Below, piece after piece: positions 1-8,237 of a stretch of 64,000 nt of DNA. Positions within the stretch are counted from its first letter, which is position 1. Every line of letters starts with the position of its first letter. This DNA is from an uncultured Collinsella sp. (GTDB lineage Bacteria; Actinomycetota; Coriobacteriia; Coriobacteriales; Coriobacteriaceae), in NCBI GenBank assembly GCA_959019945.1, contig CAUEQD010000009.1:32035-96034 (forward strand). Direction: 5' to 3'. A program made the translations under genes and the position numbers. The notes beneath the pieces were generated by a model. The model searched no databases. It worked only from the letters and a program-made list of their open reading frames with translations, and was not told the origin of the DNA.

Positions 1-63
1 GACCACCTGGTCGAGAACGCCAAGGTGACCGAGGTCGACGAGACCGCCAAGGACGCCGAGTAA
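1..63 (+). CDS. tig: Trigger factor, C-terminal end (partial)
   Basis: Only the last 20 codons and the TAA stop are present. The acidic C-terminal tail (ending DETAKDAE) and the position directly before clpP-clpX fit trigger factor, the ribosome-associated peptidyl-prolyl isomerase and chaperone. The tig-clpP-clpX order is widespread in bacteria, so the identification rests mainly on context. The rest of the gene lies outside the window. Confidence 0.7.
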   Translation, partial: DHLVENAKVTEVDETAKDAE

Positions 64-139
64 TTCTCGCCACCTTGCCCGCGAGCGCATGCGTGCGCCC
101 GTGATGGGGTAAAGTTATACACCGGTTATCCGGTTGCTT

Positions 140-186
140 CGTACGGTGCCAGCCAATGCATAGCATGCGGGCACCGTACGTTTATC
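140..186 (+). terminator. Hairpin between tig and clpP (terminator-like)
   Basis: An 11-bp perfect stem (140-150 with 170-180, CGTACGGTGCC and its complement) encloses a 19-nt loop and is followed by TTTATCT. It could end the tig transcript or act as a partial terminator or 5'-leader hairpin of clpP. A possible -10 (TATACA, 116-121) lies upstream of it, so a clpP transcript from there would have to read through the hairpin. Confidence 0.55.
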
Positions 187-226
187 TAGAACCAATTTGG
201 TCCGCAAGAGAGAAATGGAGATGCGT

Positions 227-847
227 ATGATCGCCAAGTTCGATTCCGCCCTCGTGCCATACGTTATCGAGCAGACGCCGCGCGGCGAGCGCAGCTACGA
301 TATCTATTCGCGCCTGCTCAACGACCGCATCATCTTTTTGGGCGAGGAGATCAACTCCGTCAGCGCCAACCTGGTCGTTGCCCAGCTGCTGCATCTTGAG
401 AGCCAGGATGCCGAGAAGGATATCTCGCTCTACATCAATTCGCCCGGCGGCGAGGTCTACTCCGGCCTGGCAATTCTTGACACTATGAACTTTATCAAGC
501 CGCAGGTCTCGACCATTTGCGTCGGCATGGCCGCGTCTATGGCCGCCGTGCTGCTTTCGGCCGGCGCCAAGGGCAAGCGCTTCTGCCTGCCGCATTCCAA
601 GGTCATGATTCACCAGCCCAGCGGCGGTGCGCAGGGCCAGCAGACCGAGATTGAGATCGTGGCCGAGGAGATCAAGAAGACCCGTCGCGAGCTCAACCAG
701 ATCCTGTCCGACGCCTCTGGCCAGCCCATCGAAAAGGTCCAGGCCGATACCGAGCGCGACAACTACCTGACCGCTGCCGAGGCCCTCGACTACGGCCTGA
801 TCGATCGTATCGTCACCTCGCGCGACCTCGCCGCGAAGGACGCCTAG
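227..847 (+). CDS. clpP: ATP-dependent Clp protease proteolytic subunit
   Basis: This is the serine peptidase that forms the tetradecameric degradation chamber served by ClpX in the cytoplasm. The catalytic triad is visible as Ser104 (GMAASMAA), His129 (MIHQP) and Asp178 (TERDNY). Its 206 residues match the usual ClpP length with a short N-terminus. I chose ATG 227 because GGAG (217-220) sits six bases upstream; in-frame ATGs at 215 and 221 are also possible. clpX follows after one base, so the two are co-transcribed. Confidence 0.96.
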   Translation: MIAKFDSALVPYVIEQTPRGERSYDIYSRLLNDRIIFLGEEINSVSANLVVAQLLHLESQDAEKDISLYINSPGGEVYSGLAILDTMNFIKPQVSTICVGMAASMAAVLLSAGAKGKRFCLPHSKVMIHQPSGGAQGQQTEIEIVAEEIKKTRRELNQILSDASGQPIEKVQADTERDNYLTAAEALDYGLIDRIVTSRDLAAKDA

Positions 848-848
848 G

Positions 849-2258
849 ATGGCAGGTAACATGCAGGACAACTTTGACGAGAACGGCAACCCCATCCGCT
901 GCTCCTTCTGCGGAAAAGAGCAGGGCCAGGTTCGTCGCCTCGTAAAGGGCCCGACCAACATCTTTATCTGTGACGAGTGCGTCGCCGCCTGTTCCGAGAT
1001 CTTGGAGGAGTCGCTGGCTTCGGACTTTATGGACGCTGCCCGCAACGGCAAGCTGCCGGGCTTCCTCAACGACCACGGCCAGGCTGCCGGCCAGCCTGCT
1101 GTAGATCCCGAGGCCGAGGGTTTTGAGCTGGAGGACGACGCTCGCCAGGTCATTACGCACGTGCCGACGCCGCACGAGATCTATGACGAGCTTTCGGCTT
1201 ATGTTATGGGCCAGGAGGACGCCAAGCGCGCTATGTCGGTTGCCGTGTACAATCACTATCGCCGCGTGATCGAGGGCGGCGCCGCGGTGTCCGCTTTTGA
1301 TGCTGGCATGGGCTCGCAGTTCGATGACGATATGGACGAGGTAGAGCTCGCCAAGTCCAACATCCTGCTGCTCGGTCCCACCGGTACCGGCAAGACCTTG
1401 TTGGCCCAGACGCTCGCGCGCATCCTCGAGGTGCCGTTTGCCATTGCCGACGCCACCGCGCTCACCGAGGCCGGCTATGTGGGCGAGGACGTGGAGAACA
1501 TCCTGCTCAAGCTCATCAATGCTGCCGATGGTGACATTGAGCGCGCTCAGGTGGGCATTATCTACGTGGACGAGATTGATAAGATCGCCCGTAAGGCCGA
1601 GAACCTCTCCATTACCCGCGATGTCTCGGGCGAGGGAGTTCAGCAGGCGCTGCTTAAGATCCTTGAGGGCACGGTGGCAAGCGTTCCGCCCACCGGCGGC
1701 CGTAAGCATCCCCAGCAGGAGCTGCTGCAGATCGACACGACCAACATCCTGTTCATCTGCGGCGGTGCCTTTGTGGGCCTGGATAAGATCATCGCCGATC
1801 GCGTGGGCAACAAGGGCGTGGGCTTTAACTCCGAGATTGCCGGCCCCACCTCGGTCGACGAGAACGACCTGCTGCGCCAGGTGCTCCCACAGGACCTCAA
1901 CGCCTTTGGCATGATCCCCGAGTTTGTGGGACGTACGCCCGTCGTCACCCAGACGCAGGCGCTCGACGAGGATGACCTGGTGTCGATTCTGACCGAGCCC
2001 AAGAACGCCGTGGTGCGCCAGTATCGTAAGATGTTCCAGCTCGAGGACGTTGAGCTTGAGTTTGAGGATGCGGCCCTGCACGAGATCGCCCGCATGGCGC
2101 TCGCCCGCAAGACCGGCGCCCGCGGCCTGCGCTCCATCTGCGAGGACGTGCTGCAGCAGACGATGTTCGACCTCCCCAGCGAGGAAGGCGTAGCCAAGGT
2201 CATCGTAACCGAAGCCGCCGTAAAGGGCGAAGAGCAGCCCCAACGCATCTACGGGTAA
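849..2258 (+). CDS. clpX: ATP-dependent Clp protease ATP-binding subunit ClpX
   Basis: ClpX is the AAA+ unfoldase that recognises tagged substrates and threads them into ClpP. The N-terminal zinc-binding domain has two CxxC pairs (CSFC near residue 18, CDEC near 45). Walker A is GPTGTGKT, Walker B is IIYVDEIDK and the pore loop is GYVGED. The ClpP-docking loop reads GVGF where many homologues have IGF. At 469 residues it is somewhat longer than E. coli ClpX because of an acidic linker after the zinc domain. AAGGA (836-840) precedes the ATG. Confidence 0.97.
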   Translation: MAGNMQDNFDENGNPIRCSFCGKEQGQVRRLVKGPTNIFICDECVAACSEILEESLASDFMDAARNGKLPGFLNDHGQAAGQPAVDPEAEGFELEDDARQVITHVPTPHEIYDELSAYVMGQEDAKRAMSVAVYNHYRRVIEGGAAVSAFDAGMGSQFDDDMDEVELAKSNILLLGPTGTGKTLLAQTLARILEVPFAIADATALTEAGYVGEDVENILLKLINAADGDIERAQVGIIYVDEIDKIARKAENLSITRDVSGEGVQQALLKILEGTVASVPPTGGRKHPQQELLQIDTTNILFICGGAFVGLDKIIADRVGNKGVGFNSEIAGPTSVDENDLLRQVLPQDLNAFGMIPEFVGRTPVVTQTQALDEDDLVSILTEPKNAVVRQYRKMFQLEDVELEFEDAALHEIARMALARKTGARGLRSICEDVLQQTMFDLPSEEGVAKVIVTEAAVKGEEQPQRIYG

Positions 2259-2271
2259 ATAGAAGCCCGTT

Positions 2272-2301
2272 CAGGTCCCGCGGCAACCACCGCGGGACCT
2301 G
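2272..2301 (+). terminator. Terminator after clpX
   Basis: A perfect 12-bp GC-rich stem (2272-2283 with 2290-2301) with a 6-base loop lies 13 bases after the clpX stop. The downstream tail (CCATTT) is only weakly T-rich, so termination may be incomplete. Confidence 0.6.
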
Positions 2302-2307
2302 CCATTT

Positions 2308-2388
2308 AGGGACAGGTTTATTTTGGTCGGTTTTATATGGGTGAACGTCATTCTGCCTGATAAAACCTACCAAAATAAACCTGTCCCT
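2308..2388. repeat. Long palindromic intergenic repeat (29-bp arms)
   Basis: Arms 2308-2336 and 2360-2388 are inverted copies matching at 28 of 29 positions, with a 23-base spacer. The outer end reads AGGGACAGGTTTATTTT. I have seen similar GGGACAGGTTTATTTT-type ends described with REP-associated (RAYT) transposases, so a REP or MITE-like origin is likely; this is inference. No transposase lies nearby. Confidence 0.75.
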
Positions 2389-2463
2389 TTTCGGCAGGTA
2401 TGCCTGTGCTATTCTGTGAGATTGTCAAGTTAGTACCTTCAGACTGAAGTAATCGATGCCTAA

Positions 2464-2576
2464 GGCGTGTCCGCCTGCTTGGTTTTCGTAGATTCCGCAC
2501 GAGCCGAAGAGCACTAAATGTGCTCTTCGTGCGAGCCAGGACCTGACCGAGCGAAAACCAAGCAGGCGGACACGCC
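2464..2576 (+). repeat. Structured repeat, copy A (upstream of valS)
   Basis: Perfect 25-bp inverted arms (2464-2488 and 2552-2576) enclose a core with its own 10-bp hairpin (2505-2514 with 2520-2529; CGAAGAGCAC / GTGCTCTTCG, loop TAAAT). The core shares TTCCGCACG and the GAAG..CTTC hairpin with copies at 5309-5416 (reverse orientation) and 48286-48394, but the outer arms have a different sequence in each copy. It ends about ten bases before the valS ribosome-binding site, so it would form the 5' leader of valS if transcribed. Confidence 0.8.
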
Positions 2577-2596
2577 GATGGGACAGGGAGAGATAT

Positions 2597-5293
2597 ATGG
2601 AAGAAATGCCCAAGAACTACGATCCGTCGACCAACGAGCCGGCGATCCTGCAGAAGTGGCTCGACGGCGGTTACTACAAGCGCCGTGAGGGCGTGGGCGA
2701 TTGCACCGTCACCATTCCGCCTCCCAACGTGACCGGCAAGCTCCACATGGGTCACGCCACCGACGACTCCATCCAGGACGCCATCATTCGTATGGCCCGC
2801 ATGCGCGGCAAGTCCACGCGCTGGGTGCTCGGAACCGATCACGCCGGTATCGCCACGCAGACCAAGGTCGACAAGAAGCTCAAGAGCGAGGGCATCAGCC
2901 GCCTGGAGATCGGTCGCGATAAGTTTGTCGACGCCTGCTGGGACTGGACCCACGAGTACGGCGGCATCATCGTCGAACAGATCAAGCGCATGGGTTGCTC
3001 CGTCGACTTCGACAACGAGCGCTTCACCATGGACGAGGATTACGCACAGGCCGTGCGCAAGGTCTTCTGCGATTGGTACCACGACGGCCTGATCTACCGT
3101 GGCAAGCGTATCGTTAACTGGTGCCCCAACTGCACCACCGCTATCTCGGACGACGAGGCCGAATATAAGGACGAGAAGGGCCACCTGTGGCACCTGCGCT
3201 ACCCGCTGACCGAGCCGGTCAACGGCCAGGACTACATCGTCGTCGCCACCACGCGCCCCGAGACCATGCTCGGCGACACGGGCGTCGCCGTCTCCCCGAA
3301 GGATCCCGAGAAGGCCGCCTTTGTGGGTAAGACCGTCAAGCTTCCCATCGTTGACCGCGAGATCCCCATCTTTGAGGATTGGCACGTCGATGCCAACTTT
3401 GGTTCCGGCTTCGTTAAGGTCACCCCGGCCCACGACCCCAACGACTACGCCATGGGCCAGGCCCACGACCTGCCGCAGATCAACATCTTCGACGAGCACG
3501 CGGTGGTCGTCGAGGGCTACGGCGAGTTCACCGGCATGAATCGCGACGAGTGCCGCGAGGCCGTCATCAAGTGGTTCGAGGAGCACGACCTGCTCGATCA
3601 TGTCGAGGAACTCGATCACTCCGTCATGCACTGCTACCGTTGCGACGCCGCGCTTGAGCCATGGCTGTCCGAGCAGTGGTTCGTTGCCGTCGACAAACTC
3701 AAGGGGCCGGCGCTCGACGCCGTCAACTCCGGCAAGGTCACCTTCCACCCCGCGCGCTGGACGCAGACCTACACCACCTGGATGGAGAACCTTAAGGACT
3801 GGTGCATCAGCCGCCAGCTGTGGTGGGGCCACCGCATCCCCGTGTTCTACTGCGAGGACTGCGGCTGGGAGGACGCCCTCACCGAGGACACCGACGTGTG
3901 CCCCAAGTGCGGCGGCCATCACGTGCATCAGGACGAGAACGTGCTGGACACCTGGTTCAGCTCGCAGCTGTGGACCTTCGCCACGCAGGGCTGGCCGCAA
4001 AAGCCGGAGCTGCTCGAGGGCCATCATCCCACGACGGCGCTCGTCACCGCGCGCGACATCATTGCGCTGTGGGTCGCCCGCATGGTTATGAGCTCGCTGT
4101 ACTTCTTGGACGAGGTGCCGTTTAAGGACGTCGTCATCTACCCGACGATCCTTGCCAAGGACGGCAGCCGCATGTCCAAGTCCAAGGGCAACGGCGTTGA
4201 CCCCATGGACCTCATTGGCATGTACGGTGCCGACGCCATGCGTTACAACTTGCTCACGCTGTGCACCAACAACCAGGACGTCAAATTTGATGCGAACATC
4301 GACAAGAAGACCAAGAAGCTTATCGACAGCCCGCGTACCGACCAGGCCAAGTCGTTTGTGACCAAGATCTGGAATGCCAGCCGCTTCCTGCTCATGAACA
4401 TGGAGGGCTATACGCCAGGTGAGCCCGTCGTGGAGACGCCGGCCGACGCCTGGATGTTCAGCCGCCTGGCCAAGGCCGTGAAGATGGTCACCGAGGGCAT
4501 CGAGAACTACACCTTTGGCGACATGGCCCGCGGCGTGCAGCAGTTCTTCTGGAACGAGGTCTGCGACTGGTACGTCGAGGTCACCAAGGCCCGTCTGAAG
4601 GGCGAGGGCCGTCTGCAGGCGCAGCGCAACCTGATCTTTGTGCTCGACACCTCCATTCGCCTGATGCACCCGCTCATGCCGTTCGTGACCGAGGAGATCT
4701 GGGACAACATGCCGGCGAGCGTGCTCGATCTGGACGCCGAGGGCAATGTGGACCGCGCTGAGGCGCTCATGATCGCCAAGTGGCCCGAGCCCGCCGACTA
4801 CGCCAAGTATGTTGACGAGGACGCCGAGCGCGCGTTTGAGCTGTGCCGCGCCGTCGTTTCCGCCGCTCGCGCCACGCGTTCGCGTTATCGCTTGAGCCCC
4901 AAGGCCGAGCTCGACGTGGTCGTGCGCGCCGGTGCCGAGGACATCGAGAAGCTCGAGAGCCTGCGTTCGACCATTGAGCCGCTGGCCAACACCGCCTCGC
5001 TGGTCATGGGTACCGACGTCGAGAAGCCGGCCGCGAGCATCGCCGTGGTCGACAGCGGCGTCGAGGTCTTTGTGGTGCTCGAGGGCAAGGTTGACCTTTC
5101 GGCCGAGAAGGCGCGCCTGGAGAAGGAGATCGCCGCGGCTCAGAAGGAGCTCGCCGGCTGCGAGAAGACGCTGGCCAACGAGGGCTTTGTGGCCAAGGCC
5201 GCGCCCGCGGTGGTCCAGAAGAAGAGGGACCGTGCAGCTGAGCTCAAGGAGATCCTGGCGGCTCTGACTGCTCAGGTTGCTGACTTCTCGTAA
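2597..5293 (+). CDS. valS: Valyl-tRNA synthetase
   Basis: This class I synthetase charges tRNA-Val with valine. The HIGH signature is PPPNVTGKLHMGHA near residue 40 and the KMSKS loop is MSKSKGN near residue 527. A CP1 editing domain, an anticodon-binding domain and the C-terminal coiled coil typical of ValRS (about residues 830-890, EKARLEKEIAAAQKEL) complete it. Its 898 residues are normal for the family. GGGAGAG precedes the ATG. The gene is bracketed by two copies of a structured repeat and is followed by folC, a common order in Gram-positives. Confidence 0.97.
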   Translation: MEEMPKNYDPSTNEPAILQKWLDGGYYKRREGVGDCTVTIPPPNVTGKLHMGHATDDSIQDAIIRMARMRGKSTRWVLGTDHAGIATQTKVDKKLKSEGISRLEIGRDKFVDACWDWTHEYGGIIVEQIKRMGCSVDFDNERFTMDEDYAQAVRKVFCDWYHDGLIYRGKRIVNWCPNCTTAISDDEAEYKDEKGHLWHLRYPLTEPVNGQDYIVVATTRPETMLGDTGVAVSPKDPEKAAFVGKTVKLPIVDREIPIFEDWHVDANFGSGFVKVTPAHDPNDYAMGQAHDLPQINIFDEHAVVVEGYGEFTGMNRDECREAVIKWFEEHDLLDHVEELDHSVMHCYRCDAALEPWLSEQWFVAVDKLKGPALDAVNSGKVTFHPARWTQTYTTWMENLKDWCISRQLWWGHRIPVFYCEDCGWEDALTEDTDVCPKCGGHHVHQDENVLDTWFSSQLWTFATQGWPQKPELLEGHHPTTALVTARDIIALWVARMVMSSLYFLDEVPFKDVVIYPTILAKDGSRMSKSKGNGVDPMDLIGMYGADAMRYNLLTLCTNNQDVKFDANIDKKTKKLIDSPRTDQAKSFVTKIWNASRFLLMNMEGYTPGEPVVETPADAWMFSRLAKAVKMVTEGIENYTFGDMARGVQQFFWNEVCDWYVEVTKARLKGEGRLQAQRNLIFVLDTSIRLMHPLMPFVTEEIWDNMPASVLDLDAEGNVDRAEALMIAKWPEPADYAKYVDEDAERAFELCRAVVSAARATRSRYRLSPKAELDVVVRAGAEDIEKLESLRSTIEPLANTASLVMGTDVEKPAASIAVVDSGVEVFVVLEGKVDLSAEKARLEKEIAAAQKELAGCEKTLANEGFVAKAAPAVVQKKRDRAAELKEILAALTAQVADFS

Positions 5294-5308
5294 GCGTTAC
5301 TGGGGGAC

Positions 5309-5416
5309 GCGGTTTGGGGCATTGCTCGCTACTGCGGACAGTCCTGCTCGCACGAAGGCCACATTAAGTGGCCTTCGGCTCGTGCGGAACTTGTATCGAG
5401 CAAAGTCCCAAACCGC
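5309..5416 (-). repeat. Structured repeat, copy B (downstream of valS)
   Basis: Outer arms 5309-5328 and 5397-5416 pair at 18 of 20 positions. The reverse complement of the core reads ACAAGTTCCGCACG, then a GAAGGCCACTTAATGTGGCC-type hairpin, then GCAGGACTGTCCGCAGTAG, nearly identical to the core of copy C at 48286-48394. Relative to copies A and C this one is inverted, so it faces away from valS. Confidence 0.8.
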
Positions 5417-5519
5417 TCCCATGGCGGTTACGTGGTTGTTTGTAACTGGTGGGTTAGGGCCACTTGGTTGTGGCCTTGTTCTCGCTGCAAAGCGGTGTTT
5501 GGCTGATATTTTGAATGGA

Positions 5520-5551
5520 AGGGGCTCGTTGTTGATTCGGGCCTCTTTTTA
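5520..5551 (+). terminator. Terminator between valS and folC
   Basis: A 9-bp stem (5520-5528 with 5538-5546, two G-T wobbles) is followed directly by a run of T. It sits 20 bases before the likely folC start and could end valS transcription or attenuate folC. Confidence 0.65.
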
Positions 5552-5571
5552 TGTTGAGGGGACTTTGGGTT

Positions 5572-6915
5572 ATGGCTAAGCGTTCTGGGTCGTATTCTGT
5601 GCCGTTCTCGTTTGAGCTGCTTTCGTTTGATGAGGCTGTGGGACTTGCTGCTGATACGGGGCGGATTTCTGGGGATGCTGGTCCTCTGCTCGAGACGGTT
5701 GTCGATATGCTCGATGAGCTTGGGCGTCCGGACGAGTATTTCGATTGCATTCAGGTTGCCGGTACTAATGGCAAGACTTCGACCACGCGTTTTTCGGCTG
5801 CCATTCTTCGCGGCGAGGGGCTCAAGACCGCGCTGTATACGTCGCCGCAGCTGGTGCGCTATCCCGAGCGCATGGAGGTTGACGGGCGCGTTGTGAGCGA
5901 CGAGGCCTTTGCCCGTGGTGTTTCTGTTGCTGTTGAGGCGGGACATCGCGTGAATGCCCGTCGTGTGGCGGCGGGGGAGCGTGCCTATACCATCACGCCG
6001 TTTGACCTGCTGACGGCTGCTGCACTTGTGGTGTTTGCCGAGGCTCGCGTGGATGTTGCCGTGCTTGAGGTTGGCATGGGCGGACGCTGGGATGCTACGA
6101 GTGCGACCGATCCCGTCGCCGTTGCCATCACCGGCATTGGGCTAGATCACACACGTATTTTGGGCGACACGCTCGAGGCCATTGCAGGGGAGAAGGCTGC
6201 GGTCATTAAGCCCGGACGCCTGGTTGTGCTGGGCGAGGGTACACATGAGGCGAGCGTTCAGCGTGTGATGGATGCCCGTTGCCGTGAGTGCGGCGTTGTG
6301 CCACTCGTGGTGAGCCATACGACGACCAAACTTCCGGCACATGTGGGTGATACGGTGGAGTTTAGCTGCACCACGCCGCGTGCCATCTATACGTCGAGCA
6401 TGGTTAAGCCGGCGTATCAGCCGCAGAATGCCGCGTGCGCGATTATGCTGTGCGAGGGCTATCTGAGCCGCGAGCTCGACCACGATGCGCTCGACGCTTC
6501 GCTTATGGGCTGCCCAACGCCGGGTCGCTTTGATGTGCTGGGAACCGATCCGCTCAAGCTGATTGACGCCTGCCATAACCCCCAGAGCTGCGAGAACTTT
6601 GTGAGCGCACTGGACGAGATCGATCCGTGCGTAGAGAATCGCCCCACGCTGCTGTGCGCCGCGCTGGCCGACAAGGACGTGGCGGGCATCGTCGACGTAC
6701 TTGTTCCGGCCTTCCCTCGCGTGATCGTGACGCAGACCGATTCCGACCGCGCCCTGCCGGCAGAGGAACTCGCCGCCCTGGTGGACGCCGATAAGCTCGC
6801 GGGTGTGTATCCCAGCGTATCCGAGGCCCTCGCGGCCTTCGATGCAGCCAACGAGCCCTTCGTAGCAGCCGGCACCATAACCCTAGCCGGCGAAGTAGCC
6901 GGCCTGCTGCGCTAA
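5572..6915 (+). CDS. folC: Folylpolyglutamate synthase / dihydrofolate synthase
   Basis: FolC ligates glutamate to dihydropteroate and folates, an ATP-dependent step of folate metabolism. The P-loop GTNGKTSTT lies near residue 63 and the Mur-ligase family metal/ATP region VLEVGMGGRWDATS near residue 167. The C-terminal Mur-ligase domain includes DACHNPQS. The start at 5572 (MAKRSGSY) is preferred; an in-frame ATG at 5551 sits inside the terminator tail. Length of about 447 residues is normal. Confidence 0.93.
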   Translation: MAKRSGSYSVPFSFELLSFDEAVGLAADTGRISGDAGPLLETVVDMLDELGRPDEYFDCIQVAGTNGKTSTTRFSAAILRGEGLKTALYTSPQLVRYPERMEVDGRVVSDEAFARGVSVAVEAGHRVNARRVAAGERAYTITPFDLLTAAALVVFAEARVDVAVLEVGMGGRWDATSATDPVAVAITGIGLDHTRILGDTLEAIAGEKAAVIKPGRLVVLGEGTHEASVQRVMDARCRECGVVPLVVSHTTTKLPAHVGDTVEFSCTTPRAIYTSSMVKPAYQPQNAACAIMLCEGYLSRELDHDALDASLMGCPTPGRFDVLGTDPLKLIDACHNPQSCENFVSALDEIDPCVENRPTLLCAALADKDVAGIVDVLVPAFPRVIVTQTDSDRALPAEELAALVDADKLAGVYPSVSEALAAFDAANEPFVAAGTITLAGEVAGLLR

Positions 6916-6930
6916 CCCATCCCCTCATCA

Positions 6931-6995
6931 GTTGCGGTGAAATACGGACTGTTTTCTGGGCTAGAAGCCTTAAATAGTCCGTATCTCACCTCAAC
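6931..6995. repeat. Palindromic intergenic repeat with 25-base loop
   Basis: Arms 6931-6950 and 6976-6995 are inverted copies matching at 18 of 20 positions (GAAATACGGACT side and AGTCCGTATCTC side), separated by exactly 25 bases. It lies between the convergent genes folC and the M24 peptidase and could also act as a bidirectional terminator, though there is no long T-run. The loop length matches the inner spacers of the array at 11626-11922. Confidence 0.7.
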
Positions 6996-7018
6996 TTAGT
7001 TTGGGGTTTGGGGATGGG

Positions 7019-8107
7019 TTAGTCTAGGCGGACTGGATCGTGGGGGTAGGCGTTGAGAATCTCGACGCCGTTCTCGGTCACCAGGGCCAGGTCCTCGATG
7101 CGGACGCCGGTGCGGCCGGGGAGGTAGATGCCCGGTTCGATGGAGAACGTCATGCCAGGCTCTACGACTTGATCGTTGACGAGCGAGACATCGCCTGGCT
7201 CGTGGTCCTGCAGGCCGATCGAGTGTCCCAGGCGATGTGTAAAGTACTGCCCATAGCCCGCATCCTCAATCACGCCGCGCGCGGCGCGGTCCAGGTCGCA
7301 CATGCGCACGCCCGGTGCGATGAGCGCCTCGGCGGCCTCGTTGGCACGGCGCACGATGTCGTAGATGCGTGCCGTCTCCTCGTCCGGCTCGCCCCAAAAG
7401 AACGTGCGCGTCATGTCCGAGCAATAGTTGCGGCGACGTCCACCAATGTCGAACAGCACCACGTCGCCACGCTTGAGCACGGTGTCGTCGGGCTCGTGAT
7501 GCGGGTCGCCGGCGTTGGCGCCAAAGCTCACGATCGGCGGAAAGCTAAAGCCCTCGCAGCCGTGCTTTCGATACAGGCCGAGCATCTGGTCGGCAATTTC
7601 GCGCTCCGTTACGCCCTCGTGGACGAGTTTGATCGCGTCGGCCATCACGGCGTCGTTGGCGGCCGAAGATGCACGCATGAGTTCCTGCTCGGCGGCATCC
7701 TTGTAGGTGCGCGCGGCGGTGACGGCAAAGTCGCCCAGGAAAAACTCGCTTGCGGCGTGGCGCTCCATGAGCGGCATCAAAAAGCCGGAGCGCATGACGG
7801 TATCGATGCCGAGCGGTTTGGTCGGATCGATCTCGCGAACGATGGCGTCGGCCACAACGTCAGTATCGGTGTGATAGGCTACGCGGGCATTGTCGTACTC
7901 GGGCAGCTGATGCAGCGCGTTGACCAAGATCACGGGCTCGCTACCGCGCGCGAGCAGCACACCGCAAAAACGCTCGAACATATCGGCATAAAAACCGGTC
8001 AGGTAGTAGATCGACCACGGGTCGTTTACGAGTAGCTGCGCGCCGGGGTGCTGAGCCTCGAGTGCATCGAGCACGCGCGCCACACGCTGATCATCGACAT
8101 GTGCCAT
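7019..8107 (-). CDS. M24 family metallopeptidase (Xaa-Pro aminopeptidase / prolidase type)
   Basis: A pita-bread-fold peptidase expected to release N-terminal residues next to proline or cleave X-Pro dipeptides. An N-terminal creatinase-like domain (about 1-125) precedes the catalytic domain. The five metal ligands are visible: two Asp in DIGGRRRNYCSDMTR, His in HRLGHSIGLQDHE, Glu in FSIEPGIY and Glu in GVRIEDLALV. I start at ATG 8107 (MAHVDDQ), which has AAAGGATG just upstream; the longer reading frame lacks a ribosome-binding site. The exact substrate cannot be told from sequence. Confidence 0.9.
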   Translation of the reverse strand: MAHVDDQRVARVLDALEAQHPGAQLLVNDPWSIYYLTGFYADMFERFCGVLLARGSEPVILVNALHQLPEYDNARVAYHTDTDVVADAIVREIDPTKPLGIDTVMRSGFLMPLMERHAASEFFLGDFAVTAARTYKDAAEQELMRASSAANDAVMADAIKLVHEGVTEREIADQMLGLYRKHGCEGFSFPPIVSFGANAGDPHHEPDDTVLKRGDVVLFDIGGRRRNYCSDMTRTFFWGEPDEETARIYDIVRRANEAAEALIAPGVRMCDLDRAARGVIEDAGYGQYFTHRLGHSIGLQDHEPGDVSLVNDQVVEPGMTFSIEPGIYLPGRTGVRIEDLALVTENGVEILNAYPHDPVRLD

Positions 8108-8197
8108 GAAACATCCTTTCGCTAGGCTGCCACCATGGTATCCCAAGCCCGGCACATAGGGACGTTCCTTTTATGCTGGCACCTTGGGACACTCCTT

Positions 8198-8237
8198 GCA
8201 AAAGCAGCTATAAGAGCCCGTCCCAAATTAGCTGCTT
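8198..8237 (-). terminator. Terminator of the leftward flavoprotein operon
   Basis: A 9-bp perfect stem (8202-8210 with 8229-8237, AAGCAGCTA / TAGCTGCTT) overlaps the stop codon of the DUF1667 gene. Read leftward it is followed by TTTTGC, giving a short intrinsic terminator for the three-gene operon at 8236-11456. Confidence 0.6.

Noticed and set aside
2389..2596. T-box riboswitch before valS (and likewise before leuS at 48247-48422)
   Set aside because: No antiterminator signature (TGGNACC) or specifier-loop arrangement could be found; the structured repeat explains the pairing.
2348..4669. A 773-codon open frame on the minus strand across valS
   Set aside because: It is the mirror of a high-GC gene with strong third-position bias; the plus strand encodes an unmistakable ValRS and the minus translation is low-complexity Val/Leu/Gly/Asp.
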